Positions 8,531-16,964 of a stretch of 56,692 bases of DNA are shown in pieces. The translations under genes and the position numbers were made by a program. The stretch spans positions 1 through 56,692 of the forward strand of contig SVEA01000069.1 in the NCBI GenBank assembly GCA_015057615.1, given 5' to 3'. The DNA is from Lachnospiraceae bacterium. GTDB lineage: Bacteria; Bacillota; Clostridia; Lachnospirales; Lachnospiraceae. The first letter of the stretch is position 1. The number at the start of each line of letters is the position of its first letter. The notes beneath the pieces were generated by a model that saw only the letters and a list, made by a program, of their open reading frames with translations, was not told where the DNA came from and did not search any database.

Positions 8531-9808
8531 ATGGAAAATAATAAGAAAAATACTTCATCAGAAAATTTAATAAACGGACAAAATCCGGACAAAGGTACGG
8601 ACTATCCGAACCGTAACTCGAAGGAAGTTCTGGATCCCCAGAAGGAGCAGGATTACCAGAAGCTGGTGGAGCTAATGAATTGTATGGGCTGCATGACCGC
8701 CAGCGGCGATAAATCGGTGATGTATAAGCGAATCGGAAAGCAGTTTAAGAAGATGTCCGGCTACAAGGAAGCCGATGCGTTTGCGAAGCAATGTATGGAG
8801 TCAGTCAAGCAGGCAGACAAGGAGACCAAGAAGGCAATCTATAAAGAAGCGAAACGAAGGAAAAAGGTAGCAAAGCAGGCAGAAGATTATAAGCTTGCTG
8901 CGGAGGAGTTCCGAAAAGTAAGCGGCTATAAGGATGCCGATGCGATGGCTCTGGAATGTGAGAAGAAGAGTAGCATTTTGGAAAGGAAATCTTTCAGAAA
9001 AAAATGGATCGGATGTGGTATTTTTGTTCTCTGCGTAGTAGCAGTGATCTTGGGGGCAAGAACTTCCCATGCAAAATATTATTTGGCAAATATATATAAG
9101 ATGACAGGTTCCTATCCTTCTGCTATTGATATGTATAAGAGGCTCGGAGCCTATAAGGATTGCCCCGAACGGCTGGTAGAATGCCGCTACCGGTATGGAA
9201 TAGAAGCGGAAAAGGAAGATAATTATAAAACTGCCGCCAAAGAATTCGCAGCAGCAGGGGACTATAAAGACAGCGAAGAGCGGCTGGTTGCAGCACAGCA
9301 AAATCTCATCAAAAGCAGCAAGCCGGGACAGAAAATTAAAATAGGCAAATATGAGTGGCTGATTCTGGATATTTTAGATGACCGCGCCTTTTTGATGAAA
9401 AACTCCTCCATGGAGGAAATGCCGTATCATTCAGAGCCCGGAGAGGTTACCTGGGAGAAGGCTTCCCTAAGGCAGTGGCTGAACACACAATTTTTAGAGG
9501 AATCTTTCTCTTTAAGTGAACAAAATAATATCCTGCTTACTGAGGTCGTTAATTCTGATAATACGGCGTATGGAACAAAGGGCGGCAATGACACACAGGA
9601 TTACATTTTTATGTTCAGTGCGGAGGAAGCGATGAATTACAGCAGTCTATTTCCCAACTTTAAAACGAATACCTGGTTGCGTTCCCCCGGCAACGATCCG
9701 TATAGTGCAGCCTTCTTATCCGATAAAGGTTCTGTTATGGATTACGGCTATGTGGCAACGAGTTACGAGTTCAAGGTACGCCCGGTTATGTGGTATAAGC
9801 TGAAATAG
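8531..9808 (+). CDS. Membrane-anchored SLR/TPR-like repeat protein with C-terminal DUF6273 domain
   Basis: About 425 residues. ATG 8531 (MENNKK) is preferred; ATG 8519 and TTG 8507 are in frame upstream. Four copies of a helical repeat, A..F.....YKDA......C, are visible: two before and two after a single membrane segment at about residues 158-178 (CGIFVLCVVAVILGA). The first ~155 residues are charged and Lys-rich, so they are probably cytoplasmic, with the rest outside. The last ~130 residues match the DUF6273 type common in Lachnospiraceae: IGKYEWLILDI, then LRQWLNTQF, then TWLRSPG and VRPVMWYKL. DUF6273 resembles formylglycine-enzyme/C-type-lectin-like folds and has no assigned function. 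A strong terminator follows at 9957. Confidence 0.7.
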   Translation: MENNKKNTSSENLINGQNPDKGTDYPNRNSKEVLDPQKEQDYQKLVELMNCMGCMTASGDKSVMYKRIGKQFKKMSGYKEADAFAKQCMESVKQADKETKKAIYKEAKRRKKVAKQAEDYKLAAEEFRKVSGYKDADAMALECEKKSSILERKSFRKKWIGCGIFVLCVVAVILGARTSHAKYYLANIYKMTGSYPSAIDMYKRLGAYKDCPERLVECRYRYGIEAEKEDNYKTAAKEFAAAGDYKDSEERLVAAQQNLIKSSKPGQKIKIGKYEWLILDILDDRAFLMKNSSMEEMPYHSEPGEVTWEKASLRQWLNTQFLEESFSLSEQNNILLTEVVNSDNTAYGTKGGNDTQDYIFMFSAEEAMNYSSLFPNFKTNTWLRSPGNDPYSAAFLSDKGSVMDYGYVATSYEFKVRPVMWYKLK

Positions 9809-9839
9809 GAAGCTTATTACTGGTAAAGCAAATTTGAAC

Positions 9840-9923
9840 GAGTGTCAAAAGCTGATTTATTAACCACTTTTGCCAATTTACACAATTTATGTATTGACAA
9901 AGTAATAGGTAGGCATTTGACAC
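9840..9923. repeat. Family-1 interspersed repeat, short copy (a)
   Basis: An 84-bp element with imperfect terminal inverted repeats: GTGTCAAAAGCT at the left, and GGCATTTGACAC at the right (its reverse complement matches at 10 of 12 positions). The interior shares CAATTTRCACAATTTAT, ATTGA and the core AGTAATAGG with the other copies. It lies between the convergent DUF6273 and anti-sigma genes. Confidence 0.7.
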
Positions 9924-9956
9924 AAATCAAATTTTAAAAAAATAAAAGTTCCATGG

Positions 9957-9996
9957 AAAGAGGTCACAGAAACGTTGCTATTTCTGTGACCTCTTT
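9957..9996. terminator. Bidirectional rho-independent terminator
   Basis: A perfect 16-bp inverted repeat (AAAGAGGTCACAGAAA at 9957-9972, complement at 9981-9996, 8-base loop) between two convergent genes. A-rich and T-rich flanks make it suitable for ending transcription from both sides. Confidence 0.85.
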
Positions 9997-10039
9997 AAAT
10001 TGCTGAAGTTAATTTTATAAAACGGCTTTTGGCGCTACA

Positions 10040-11374
10040 TCATTCCCTAATCTGCTGCAGAATCTCAAACATTTCCTCTGCGGAGGCTCCTTTTACGTTA
10101 AATTCCACCAGGATATCTTCTCCGTATAGTACGCTAAAGCGCATTCTCGGACCCGGCTCATCTCCGGAATCGGAAACCTCATACGTACGTGCCTTCACGG
10201 CTTCAAGCGTCAGTTCTTTGCTTAGAAAGATCGGATTATCTACGATTTCCCGTATTTCATTAGGCACAGAATCAGCGCGGGGAATGGGATAGAGCGTGAG
10301 ATCGTAATTCTGTGTGTCGGATAGGGAAGTGATCCGCGTTTTGTCGTCCTCCTCCAGTGTCATAACACGCCAATCAATATATCCCATGCCCTTTCTCCAA
10401 TAAGCGGTCAGTTCATTCTGTTCTTGATTGATAAAGCGCCGGGCATCCTCAAACACAAAACCGTCTGGGAGAGCAGCCGGCAGATATGCTCCGTAATCTA
10501 CGTCGGTACGTGCTGCGCTAAGATCGAGCTTGTCGTCGCGCAGTTCGGGCACGACAGGGGAAAGTGCAACAAGATCAGCCGCGCCTCCTTGAACGAGCAG
10601 ACCGACGAGTTCGGTGATTTCTTCCCGGAATGCCTCGCTTTCTGCTTCTTCTCCGCCAAGCTCCACATAGTAGGCAACATCCGAAAGCTTGAAGGACGCA
10701 AAATAGATCACATTGCGGATTCCTTTGCTGTTTCGTCTTGACTCAAAATATCCTGCGGTGACTTCAGTTCCAAGGACATTAGAGGTCTTTACATCGCCCT
10801 CCAGGATATAATCGAGGATCACCTCGCCGGGTGCAATCTGAATATATGCCTTGCTACCGGATGTGGATACCGCATGGGCGTCAATATTAAATAAGGCGGC
10901 GCCGTTTTCATCGTTCCGATAATTAGCGGTTGCCGTAATACTGAACGTATCGGGCAGACTGTGGAGAATCGCCGTAAGCTCATCCTCCGTCAGCTCCTGC
11001 CAGAAATGCCCCGGGATAGCGATATCTGTGGACGATTGCCTGCTCGCCCCATTAAAAATCAGGGTGTAATTCTTTGTTTTCTCGGCTGCGTCCTTGTCTT
11101 TCCCAGGCTGAGGAAGATTTACGTTATTGACCGGTGACGGCATCATCTCATGCGGCAGGGACTGGTCCGGGAGCGGCACTGTACTACGCCGGATTACCCG
11201 GGGTATCGTAAAGATGCCAAGCATAGCAACGATAAGGCAGGCAAAAGCTGCGGCATAGCGCCGGGAAATCACAGGGCGGCGCACAGGTTTGGCATTGCCG
11301 GCATAGGATAATATTTTTTGATGCAGTGTGTCTGAAACGTATATCTGATTCATGTATTCGTTATACGCTTTCAT
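10040..11374 (-). CDS. Probable anti-sigma factor / membrane regulator paired with ECF sigma
   Basis: A 444-residue protein. ATG 11374 (MKAYNEYMN) has AAAGGAGG six bases upstream; the ATG at 11380 is too close to that site. It has a short cytoplasmic N terminus of ~40 residues, one membrane segment at about 43-60 (AAAFACLIVAMLGIFTI), and a large extracytoplasmic C-terminal region of ~380 residues. Part of that region (YLPAALPDGF...) resembles DUF4367-type sensor domains seen in Firmicute ECF partners. It overlaps the sigma gene by 14 bases, the usual arrangement of a sigma/anti-sigma pair. The gene looks somewhat richer in G and C than its neighbours. No zinc-binding HxxxCxxC anti-sigma motif is seen in the N terminus, so the anti-sigma role rests on context. 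Confidence 0.65.
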   Translation of the reverse strand: MKAYNEYMNQIYVSDTLHQKILSYAGNAKPVRRPVISRRYAAAFACLIVAMLGIFTIPRVIRRSTVPLPDQSLPHEMMPSPVNNVNLPQPGKDKDAAEKTKNYTLIFNGASRQSSTDIAIPGHFWQELTEDELTAILHSLPDTFSITATANYRNDENGAALFNIDAHAVSTSGSKAYIQIAPGEVILDYILEGDVKTSNVLGTEVTAGYFESRRNSKGIRNVIYFASFKLSDVAYYVELGGEEAESEAFREEITELVGLLVQGGAADLVALSPVVPELRDDKLDLSAARTDVDYGAYLPAALPDGFVFEDARRFINQEQNELTAYWRKGMGYIDWRVMTLEEDDKTRITSLSDTQNYDLTLYPIPRADSVPNEIREIVDNPIFLSKELTLEAVKARTYEVSDSGDEPGPRMRFSVLYGEDILVEFNVKGASAEEMFEILQQIRE

Positions 11375-11852
11375 AATCATCCTCCTTTAAGATGAGTTTA
11401 AGCTTTTGACGGGCACGGGTCAGATGGCTCCTGACGGTAGCTTCCTTCTGCCCGGTCAGCATGGAGATATCCTTAATGGAATACCCCTCGTAATAAAATA
11501 AATGGATGACGGTACGGTATTTGGAGGGTAAGGTCATAATCTGCTCCACTAATTCCTGCTGCTTCGGTTGTGCAGCGGGATAGGAATCCAGAAGCGGCAT
11601 GGTGCGCTTGCGCCAAGGAGACCGCAGGCAGCTGTTGCAGAGATTCACGGTTACCCGGATCAGCCATGCCTTTTCATGCTCCTCAGATTCGAATACGGGA
11701 GCCTTCTCATAAGCACGCAAAAATGCTTCTTGTACGATATCCTCGGCATCGGATACGTTTCCTGTAATCGCAAGCGCGGTGCGATAAAGTCTGTTTTCAT
11801 GTTTGGTTACAAACACTTCAAAGTCCTCCGGCCGAAAGGACCGATATGCCAT
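11361..11852 (-). CDS. ECF-family RNA polymerase sigma factor
   Basis: A 163-residue sigma-70 family regulator with only regions 2 and 4. Region 2 spans about residues 10-80 and includes YRTALAITGNVSDAEDIVQEAFLR split by the usual DAEDIVQE signature. Region 4 near 105-155 has LPSKYRTVIHLFYYEGYSIKDI, a helix-turn-helix where the pattern ATVRSHLTRARQKL sets promoter contacts. ATG 11852 has a near-perfect AAAGGAGGT seven bases upstream; the GTG at 11861 overlaps that site. It overlaps the downstream membrane gene, its probable anti-sigma factor, and is likely autoregulated from a promoter at 11886-11908. Confidence 0.92.
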   Translation of the reverse strand: MAYRSFRPEDFEVFVTKHENRLYRTALAITGNVSDAEDIVQEAFLRAYEKAPVFESEEHEKAWLIRVTVNLCNSCLRSPWRKRTMPLLDSYPAAQPKQQELVEQIMTLPSKYRTVIHLFYYEGYSIKDISMLTGQKEATVRSHLTRARQKLKLILKEDDYESV

Positions 11853-11885
11853 TTGCTCCACCTCCTTTACCCTATATACGTTTTA

Positions 11886-11908
11886 GACGGCGAAAACGCT
11901 GCAATGTT
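11886..11908 (-). promoter_or_regulatory. Candidate ECF-type autoregulatory promoter
   Basis: Reading the minus strand, an AAC motif (11906-11908) is separated by 16 bases from CGTC (11886-11889), 33 bases upstream of the sigma start codon. AAC-N16-CGTC is the layout of many Firmicute ECF promoters such as those of sigma-M and sigma-V. Confidence 0.5.
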
Positions 11909-11947
11909 ATTGTAAAACAGGAGAAATAAGTCTCTGGTTTTTCCATT

Positions 11948-12259
11948 CTACGCTTTCTGTAACCGGTTGATAAAGCTTAAAATCATGAGAATATCATGGT
12001 TGTCCAGGGATTTTAAACCCTCCACTGCCTTCTGAATTAATTCTGGGTTCTCCTGTTTATCATCAAAAAATTGTGTCGGCGTAATTCCGAAGTAGGCACA
12101 TATGGCAAAAAGCTCTGTCAGCGGAGGGAGGGATTTCCCGGAAGAAATGTTATAAATATAGCCTCTGCTATGCCCTAAATCATAGCTCATCTGATATTCG
12201 GAGACTCCCTTTTGTAATCTTAATTGTGTAATTCTGTCACGAACAAATTTCTCGTACAT
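11948..12259 (-). CDS. XRE-family helix-turn-helix regulator
   Basis: A 103-residue DNA-binding protein. The N-terminal ~65 residues form a Cro/CI-type helix-turn-helix (ITQLRLQKGVSEYQMSYDLG, then GYIYNISSGKSLPPL and the family-typical FGITPTQFF). The C-terminal ~35 residues are helical and have no known domain. The start has AGAGGTGAT just upstream. It is monocistronic, codirectional with the ECF pair but 95 bases away, and has no obvious partner. Such small HTH_3 proteins are common in Lachnospiraceae; the target is unknown. Confidence 0.88.
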   Translation of the reverse strand: MYEKFVRDRITQLRLQKGVSEYQMSYDLGHSRGYIYNISSGKSLPPLTELFAICAYFGITPTQFFDDKQENPELIQKAVEGLKSLDNHDILMILSFINRLQKA

Positions 12260-12339
12260 GTAATCACCTCTTTTCTTCTTATTATCTGCAGGTAATAGTA
12301 AAATCTTACAAGATAAGGCGGCTAGATAAATAGATATAA

Positions 12340-12380
12340 GGTCCTATTCCTATCAAAATCTTAAGAGGACTTAGAACACT
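12340..12380. repeat. Family-2 interspersed repeat, partial copy (A)
   Basis: Read on the minus strand, this segment gives AGTGTTCTAAGTCCTCTTAA followed by GATTTTGATAGGAATAGGAC. It matches the left half of the family-2 copy at 55202 nearly base for base. The opposite end is not visible, so this looks like a half element. Confidence 0.55.
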
Positions 12381-12619
12381 ACTATCATTGTATAGCAAAT
12401 TAGAGCATTGTATTGTAGCAATTTCCTATATCATAATTTGAAAAAAAAGTAATTAGTCCAATTATATATGTTAAATGCCTTGAAGTAATATAGGGAAATA
12501 TGTTATAATAACAGGAAAAATGTCAAAAAATAATTTTTCAAAGATAAAAATCAAAAATAAATTGACAAAACAACATATAGGATGCACAAAATGTAAAACA
12601 CGATCCGGGGTTTTATAGT

Positions 12620-12840
12620 CAGGATTATTTTAACATAGCGAAAAATACGTGCAAAAGTAATATAAGAAAATGTATAAGAGTAATGTGAAAAATAGGTAAG
12701 AGTAATATAAGAATACGAGTAAGAATAGGTATCCGAACATGCGTAAGGGTATGTGCAAAAACAGATACAGAAATAGGTGTAGTATAGGTGCAGAAATATA
12801 TCGGAAATGGATGCAAAATTAGGTACAGGAAAGGATGGAT
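12620..12840. other. Purine-rich leader with degenerate AATAGGT repeats
   Basis: The region upstream of the MalT-like gene is strongly A/G rich on the plus strand and nearly free of C. Short words recur: AATAGGT or close variants near 12691, 12724, 12772 and 12783, and TAAGAGTAAT twice (12675-12710). The skew keeps minus-strand frames open, but their translations are Tyr/Ile/Ser/Thr low-complexity strings, not proteins. The rest of the 586-base gap (12260-12845) holds the partial family-2 repeat and AT-rich sequence. Confidence 0.5.
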
Positions 12841-12845
12841 GAGAA

Positions 12846-15344
12846 TTGCACAAGCAGGGAATTCGAAGAAAATCAAGACAAAAGAAGTACTATTTCTCGA
12901 AGCAACTGAAAAAGCAGCTGGATCAAATATCCTGCCATCCCCTCACCCTTGTGGAAGCGCCGTCCGGCTTCGGAAAAACGACAGCTATCCGGGAGTATTT
13001 AAAAGAAAACCTTCCTGTGGGTGCCTGTGAATATTGGTATACCTGCCTGGGTGAGCCGGCTTCCATGGCATGGAAGGGAATTTGCGAGCTTCTTGCCAAT
13101 GTAAATGCTGAAAATGCCGCCAGCTTAAGAAAACTGGAGATTCCCACGATGGATACGCTGCTGCACATCTCTGCGACCCTTAAGAAATTTCGTTGTCAGA
13201 CGGAGACCTACCTTGTCGTTGATAATTACCAGCTTGCGGGCTTTGCTATCCCGATCGAGCTCATGTATGTTTTCTCCATGCATGGAACAGACAGTTTGCA
13301 TATGATATTTATCACTCAGCAGATTGGAATTAAGCAGCAATTTTTGATTCACAATTCGGATATTCATATCATTAACACATCCGCCTTCTTTTTTGACCGG
13401 GAAGGAACTTCCCGTCTGTTTCGAATGGAGGGCATCCGCTTAAGCGCCGACGAGCTGGAAAATGTATTTATGAGCACCGGGGGCTGGGTATCCGCAATCC
13501 GCCTTCAAATCATCAATTATGAGGAGAATGGTTCGTTTGACCATACCGCCGATATTGAGCACCTGGTGGAAAAAGCAATCTGGAACAGGCTGCTGCCCGA
13601 GCAAAAAGACTTTCTGCTTTCCGTATCGGTACTGGATGGCTTTGATATCCGGCAGGCAGCAATTATGATGGGGACCAGTGTACTTTCGAAAAATCTTGAA
13701 AATCTGCTCAAATTAAATGATTTTATACGATATTCTCCGGACCGGGGAATCTATACCATACACAGTATTTTGCAGGATTATTTGCAGAACCGCTTCTATC
13801 ATTACCAGCCGGAGGAATACCAAGAACGGATTTTACGCCTTGCCGGGCAATCCTATTCTGCAGTTTCCCGGTTCTATACGGCCACACAGTTTTTTCTAAA
13901 GGTTAAGGATTATGATGCCATCCTTTCTATGCCGTTTAACGGGGAGTATCTTGCCAACCAAAGAAAAAAGGGGATACGGGGGCAGATTGCAGCCCTGGTA
14001 AACGAATGTCCGGAGGAAACACTCTGCAGGTATCCCTTTGTCATGCTGATTTTCGCCTATCCAATGATGCTGGAAAGGCAGTTTGAGATATTTTATAAAT
14101 TATGCCGGCTGATTGAAAGGGGAATCCAGGAGAATTACGCCGGTCTGGATTCCAAAAAGCTGCGCAGATTAAAGGGCGAGTATATGCTTTTAAAATCTTT
14201 TATGGCATATAACGATATCAGAAAGATGAATAAGAGCAGAGAGGTAGCATGGGAGATACTGCGAGCGCCAAGCAGCATTATTAATAAAAATATACCGTGG
14301 ACCTTCGGGAGTGCCTCGGTTCTTTTTATGTTCTGGCGTGAATCGGGAAAGCTTGATGATACGCTTGGTGCGATGGATGAATGCCTTCCGCTTTATCTTA
14401 AGCTGACAAGGAACCATGGTGCCGGTGCTAGCAGCGTCATGCGTGCGGAGGCAATGCTTATGCGGGGGGAGGACAATGAGGCAGAGATATTGTGCTACAA
14501 AGCGCTTTACGACGCCCGTAATTACGATCAGGTAACAATTTGCATTTGCGCCGAACTCGTTTTAGCACGTATCGCAATTCTGCGTGGGGATGCCGCTGGT
14601 TACTTTAATGCCGTAAATAACATACAAAACTATGCTAAGGAAAATACCACGCTATATGTACAGCGCATGGCGGATCTTTCCATATCAGCGATCAGCCTTG
14701 TGCTGGGGGTCACGGACAATGTTGCAAAATGGTTCTGCGACCTAAGGAGCATCAAACAGATTCTCTATGCTCCAAGCATTCCATACGCCCAGACGCTTTA
14801 CTCGATGCTGCTTCTTCTGGAAAAGCGTTATAATGAACTTTTAGGAATCTCACCGCTGATTATGGACACAGCGAAGAGCAGAAACTATCTGATGCCGCAG
14901 ATCTATCAGCTGAAATGCCTGGCAGCAGTGAAATATAGGAACGGCAGGGAAGAGGAGGCTGCGGAATATATAAAGGAGGCTCTTACCATAGCACTGCCGG
15001 ATAAAATCTATCTTCCTTTTGCCCAGCAGATAAATTCTCTTGATATTCTATTAAAGTCGGGCATGAGTCCTGCCTTTGACCGGGAGAGCCTGAAGGCCAT
15101 AAAAGTTCTCAGTATCCGTCAGAAGAAGGGGACGGCTGCCATAAAAAAGGCGATTCTTCAAGCAAAATCGCCGCTGACACCTAGAGAACGGGAGATCGCA
15201 TTGCTTGCCAAAGACAGATTCAGTGCGAAGGAAATTGCCAGTCAGCTGTACATATCGGAAACAACCGTCAGAACGATTCTCAGAAATGTATATCGTAAGC
15301 TCGACATACATGCAAGAGCCGAGCTGAGTCGGAAGAAATTTTAA
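12846..15344 (+). CDS. MalT-like (STAND ATPase) LuxR-family transcriptional regulator
   Basis: An 832-residue large activator. It has a Walker A motif in EAPSGFGKTT near residue 40, a Walker B-like LVVDNY about 80 residues later, a long helical TPR-like middle (~350-740), and a C-terminal LuxR-type helix-turn-helix (LTPREREIALLAKD, then SAKEIASQLYISETTVRTIL). This matches the MalT/AlkS family of ATP-dependent regulators that bind a small inducer and RNA polymerase. The only in-frame start before the P-loop is TTG 12846, just after a stop codon, with AGGAAAGG 11 bases upstream; the two ATGs at 12835 and 12839 are out of frame. Its terminator separates it from the chemotaxis genes, whose cheA it seems to have displaced. 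The inducer is unknown. Confidence 0.85.
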   Translation: MHKQGIRRKSRQKKYYFSKQLKKQLDQISCHPLTLVEAPSGFGKTTAIREYLKENLPVGACEYWYTCLGEPASMAWKGICELLANVNAENAASLRKLEIPTMDTLLHISATLKKFRCQTETYLVVDNYQLAGFAIPIELMYVFSMHGTDSLHMIFITQQIGIKQQFLIHNSDIHIINTSAFFFDREGTSRLFRMEGIRLSADELENVFMSTGGWVSAIRLQIINYEENGSFDHTADIEHLVEKAIWNRLLPEQKDFLLSVSVLDGFDIRQAAIMMGTSVLSKNLENLLKLNDFIRYSPDRGIYTIHSILQDYLQNRFYHYQPEEYQERILRLAGQSYSAVSRFYTATQFFLKVKDYDAILSMPFNGEYLANQRKKGIRGQIAALVNECPEETLCRYPFVMLIFAYPMMLERQFEIFYKLCRLIERGIQENYAGLDSKKLRRLKGEYMLLKSFMAYNDIRKMNKSREVAWEILRAPSSIINKNIPWTFGSASVLFMFWRESGKLDDTLGAMDECLPLYLKLTRNHGAGASSVMRAEAMLMRGEDNEAEILCYKALYDARNYDQVTICICAELVLARIAILRGDAAGYFNAVNNIQNYAKENTTLYVQRMADLSISAISLVLGVTDNVAKWFCDLRSIKQILYAPSIPYAQTLYSMLLLLEKRYNELLGISPLIMDTAKSRNYLMPQIYQLKCLAAVKYRNGREEEAAEYIKEALTIALPDKIYLPFAQQINSLDILLKSGMSPAFDRESLKAIKVLSIRQKKGTAAIKKAILQAKSPLTPREREIALLAKDRFSAKEIASQLYISETTVRTILRNVYRKLDIHARAELSRKKF

Positions 15345-15384
15345 TAAAATAATAAAAATACCACAAAATTGAGTATGCAAATAA

Positions 15385-15428
15385 AAAAAATCTGCTGTAG
15401 TCTGTCTGTAGCAGATTTTTTGTTTTTT
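15385..15428 (+). terminator. Rho-independent terminator after the MalT-like gene
   Basis: A 12-bp stem AAAAAATCTGCT (15385-15396) pairs with AGCAGATTTTTT (15410-15421), loop of 13 bases, followed by a further T run to 15429. It isolates the regulator from the downstream che genes. Confidence 0.85.
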
Positions 15429-15439
15429 TATTATCTTAC

Positions 15440-15526
15440 CAACCGATGGGACTGGCAGGCTGCACCCTCCTGGGGAACGGCAGCATCAGCCTGATTCTCA
15501 ATATCGGAGGGCTGATCAATATGTAA
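15440..15526 (+). pseudogene. cheA: Remnant of cheA: last ~26 codons only
   Basis: Reading 15446-15526 gives a peptide with GLAGCTLLGNGSISLILN, ending shortly before a TAA. This is the signature end of the CheA P5 regulatory domain (consensus GATILGDGxVALILDV). No upstream cheA sequence exists: the frame runs back into the terminator of the MalT-like gene. It therefore looks like the 3' stump left when the rest of cheA was deleted. The next gene is cheW, the normal neighbour of cheA. There is no ribosome binding site for the internal ATG, so it is not expected to be translated. Confidence 0.75.
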
Positions 15527-15549
15527 ACTGCGCAGAACGGAGGCAATGT

Positions 15550-15579
15550 ATGAAAAAAATTATCGGGGTAAAAAAATAA
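15550..15579 (+). other. Nine-codon ORF with good ribosome binding site
   Basis: ATG 15550 is preceded by GGAGG at six bases and encodes MKKIIGVKK then a stop, ending 19 bases before cheW. It may be a leader peptide or another gene remnant; nothing proves expression. Confidence 0.25.
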
Positions 15580-15598
15580 TAAAAGGAGGGCTTCTAAT

Positions 15599-16078
15599 AT
15601 GTCACAGACGGAATTACGGAACCTGGCGGAGCAGGACGAAGATACGCTGAAAGGGAAATATCTGATCTTCTCCCTGGGAAATGATATGTATGGGATGGAA
15701 ATACGCTACATTACCGAAATTATTGGAATCCAGCCGATCACAGAGGTTCCGGAGATGCCGGAGTATGTAAAAGGAATCACCAATCTCCGTGGAAAAATCA
15801 TTCCTGTGATGGATGCCCGGCTGCGTTTTAAAAAAGCGGTCAGGGAATATGATGACAGGACCTGCATTATCGTACTGGATACCAATCATACCACCATTGG
15901 ACTGATTGTAGATAGCGTTTCGGAGGTAATCTTCATGGAGGATGAGGACATTGCGCCTCCTCCGGACATCCATAAGGAGGGTCATAGATATATCAAAGGA
16001 ATCGGAAAAACCGGAGGAAGCGTCAAGATGATTCTTGACTGCCAGAAGCTGCTGATGGACGATGAGGCAGAAACATAA
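15599..16078 (+). CDS. cheW: Chemotaxis coupling protein CheW
   Basis: A 159-residue CheW-domain protein that would link receptors to a CheA kinase. Visible features are the start of the fold (GKYLIFSLGNDMYGMEI), the signature TNLRGKIIPVMDARLRF, the VDSVSEV strand and a closing KMILDCQKLL. It starts at ATG 15599 with AAAGGAGGG seven bases upstream. It directly follows the cheA stump and leads a cheW-cheR-cheB-mcp series. With no cheA in the window, it must use a kinase encoded elsewhere or be a relic. Length and motifs look intact. Confidence 0.93.
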   Translation: MSQTELRNLAEQDEDTLKGKYLIFSLGNDMYGMEIRYITEIIGIQPITEVPEMPEYVKGITNLRGKIIPVMDARLRFKKAVREYDDRTCIIVLDTNHTTIGLIVDSVSEVIFMEDEDIAPPPDIHKEGHRYIKGIGKTGGSVKMILDCQKLLMDDEAET

Positions 16079-16142
16079 AATGCTATGGGCTAATGAAAGT
16101 CCAATCGGAGTTACCGGATTCCCTACAAAGGCGGGAGAATGG

Positions 16143-16958
16143 ATGAATAAGATAGACAAGCAGGAATTCAGGCAGTTTGCCGATTACATAAAAGCCAATT
16201 ACGGCATCCGTTTTAAGGATGAAAAAAAGACTCTGATTGAGGGAAGAATGGGACAGGTGCTGTCTAGCCTGCATTTTGACAGCCTCGCTGAGTATATGCA
16301 GTATGTAAAATCGGATCCGACCGGACAGGCAGCAGCCGTTATGCTGGATCGAATCACGACCAACCATACTTTTTTTATGAGGGAGCCAGCACATTTTTAT
16401 TATTTTAAAGAGCAGGTGCTGCCCTATCTTGTGAAAACAGTGAAAAATAAAGATCTGCGCATTTGGAGTGCGGCCTGCTCCTCGGGGGAGGAGCCATATA
16501 CGCTGGCGATGATCATCGATGAGTTCTTTGGTAGGAGGAAAGCAGGATGGGATACCAAAATACTTGCCACGGATATCGCACCGGGGGTCCTGGATGCCGC
16601 AAAGGCAGGAATCTATACCGAAGACAGGATGAAGGATCTGCCGGAGGCTTGGCGAAACCGATATTTTAAGGAATATGACGCGGGACATTATATTCTATCG
16701 GAGAAGATAAAAAGCGAAGTGATCTTCGGCAGAATCAACCTGATGGATACCGTGTTCCCTTTTCAAAAGAAAATGCACGCTATCTTCTGCCGCAATGTCA
16801 TGATCTATTTTGATAACGATACCAAGGATAAGCTGGCTGAGCGGATCTATGAGATTACGGAGCCCGGTGGTTTTTTGTTTCTCGGGCATTCGGAAAGCTT
16901 AAACCGCAAAAAAACAAAATATCGGTATGTGATGCCTGCGGTGTATAGGAAGGAGTAG
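16143..16958 (+). CDS. cheR: Chemoreceptor glutamate methyltransferase CheR
   Basis: A 271-residue SAM-dependent methyltransferase that methylates glutamates of chemoreceptors. The helical N-terminal domain (~1-75) is followed by TNHTFFMRE, the SAM-binding loop IWSAACSSGEEPYTLA, LATDIAPGVLDAAKAG and the CRNVMIYFD motif, all diagnostic for CheR. The frame is open from 16062, overlapping cheW, but the ATG at 16143 (MNKIDKQEF) has GGCGGGAG about five bases upstream and the family-like N terminus. The pentapeptide-binding beta-subdomain is present. Next is cheB, six bases downstream. Confidence 0.92.
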   Translation: MNKIDKQEFRQFADYIKANYGIRFKDEKKTLIEGRMGQVLSSLHFDSLAEYMQYVKSDPTGQAAAVMLDRITTNHTFFMREPAHFYYFKEQVLPYLVKTVKNKDLRIWSAACSSGEEPYTLAMIIDEFFGRRKAGWDTKILATDIAPGVLDAAKAGIYTEDRMKDLPEAWRNRYFKEYDAGHYILSEKIKSEVIFGRINLMDTVFPFQKKMHAIFCRNVMIYFDNDTKDKLAERIYEITEPGGFLFLGHSESLNRKKTKYRYVMPAVYRKE

Positions 16959-16964
16959 GTATCC

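Noticed and set aside
12551..12876. Two overlapping minus-strand ORFs (83 and 100 codons) rich in Tyr, Ile, Ser and Thr
   Set aside because: They are open only because the plus strand is purine-rich; the translations are low complexity, lack a ribosome binding site and show no domain.
15614..16688. Antisense ORFs of 181 and 201 codons across cheW and cheR
   Set aside because: The plus strand encodes unmistakable CheW and CheR; the antisense products are Cys/His-rich nonsense.
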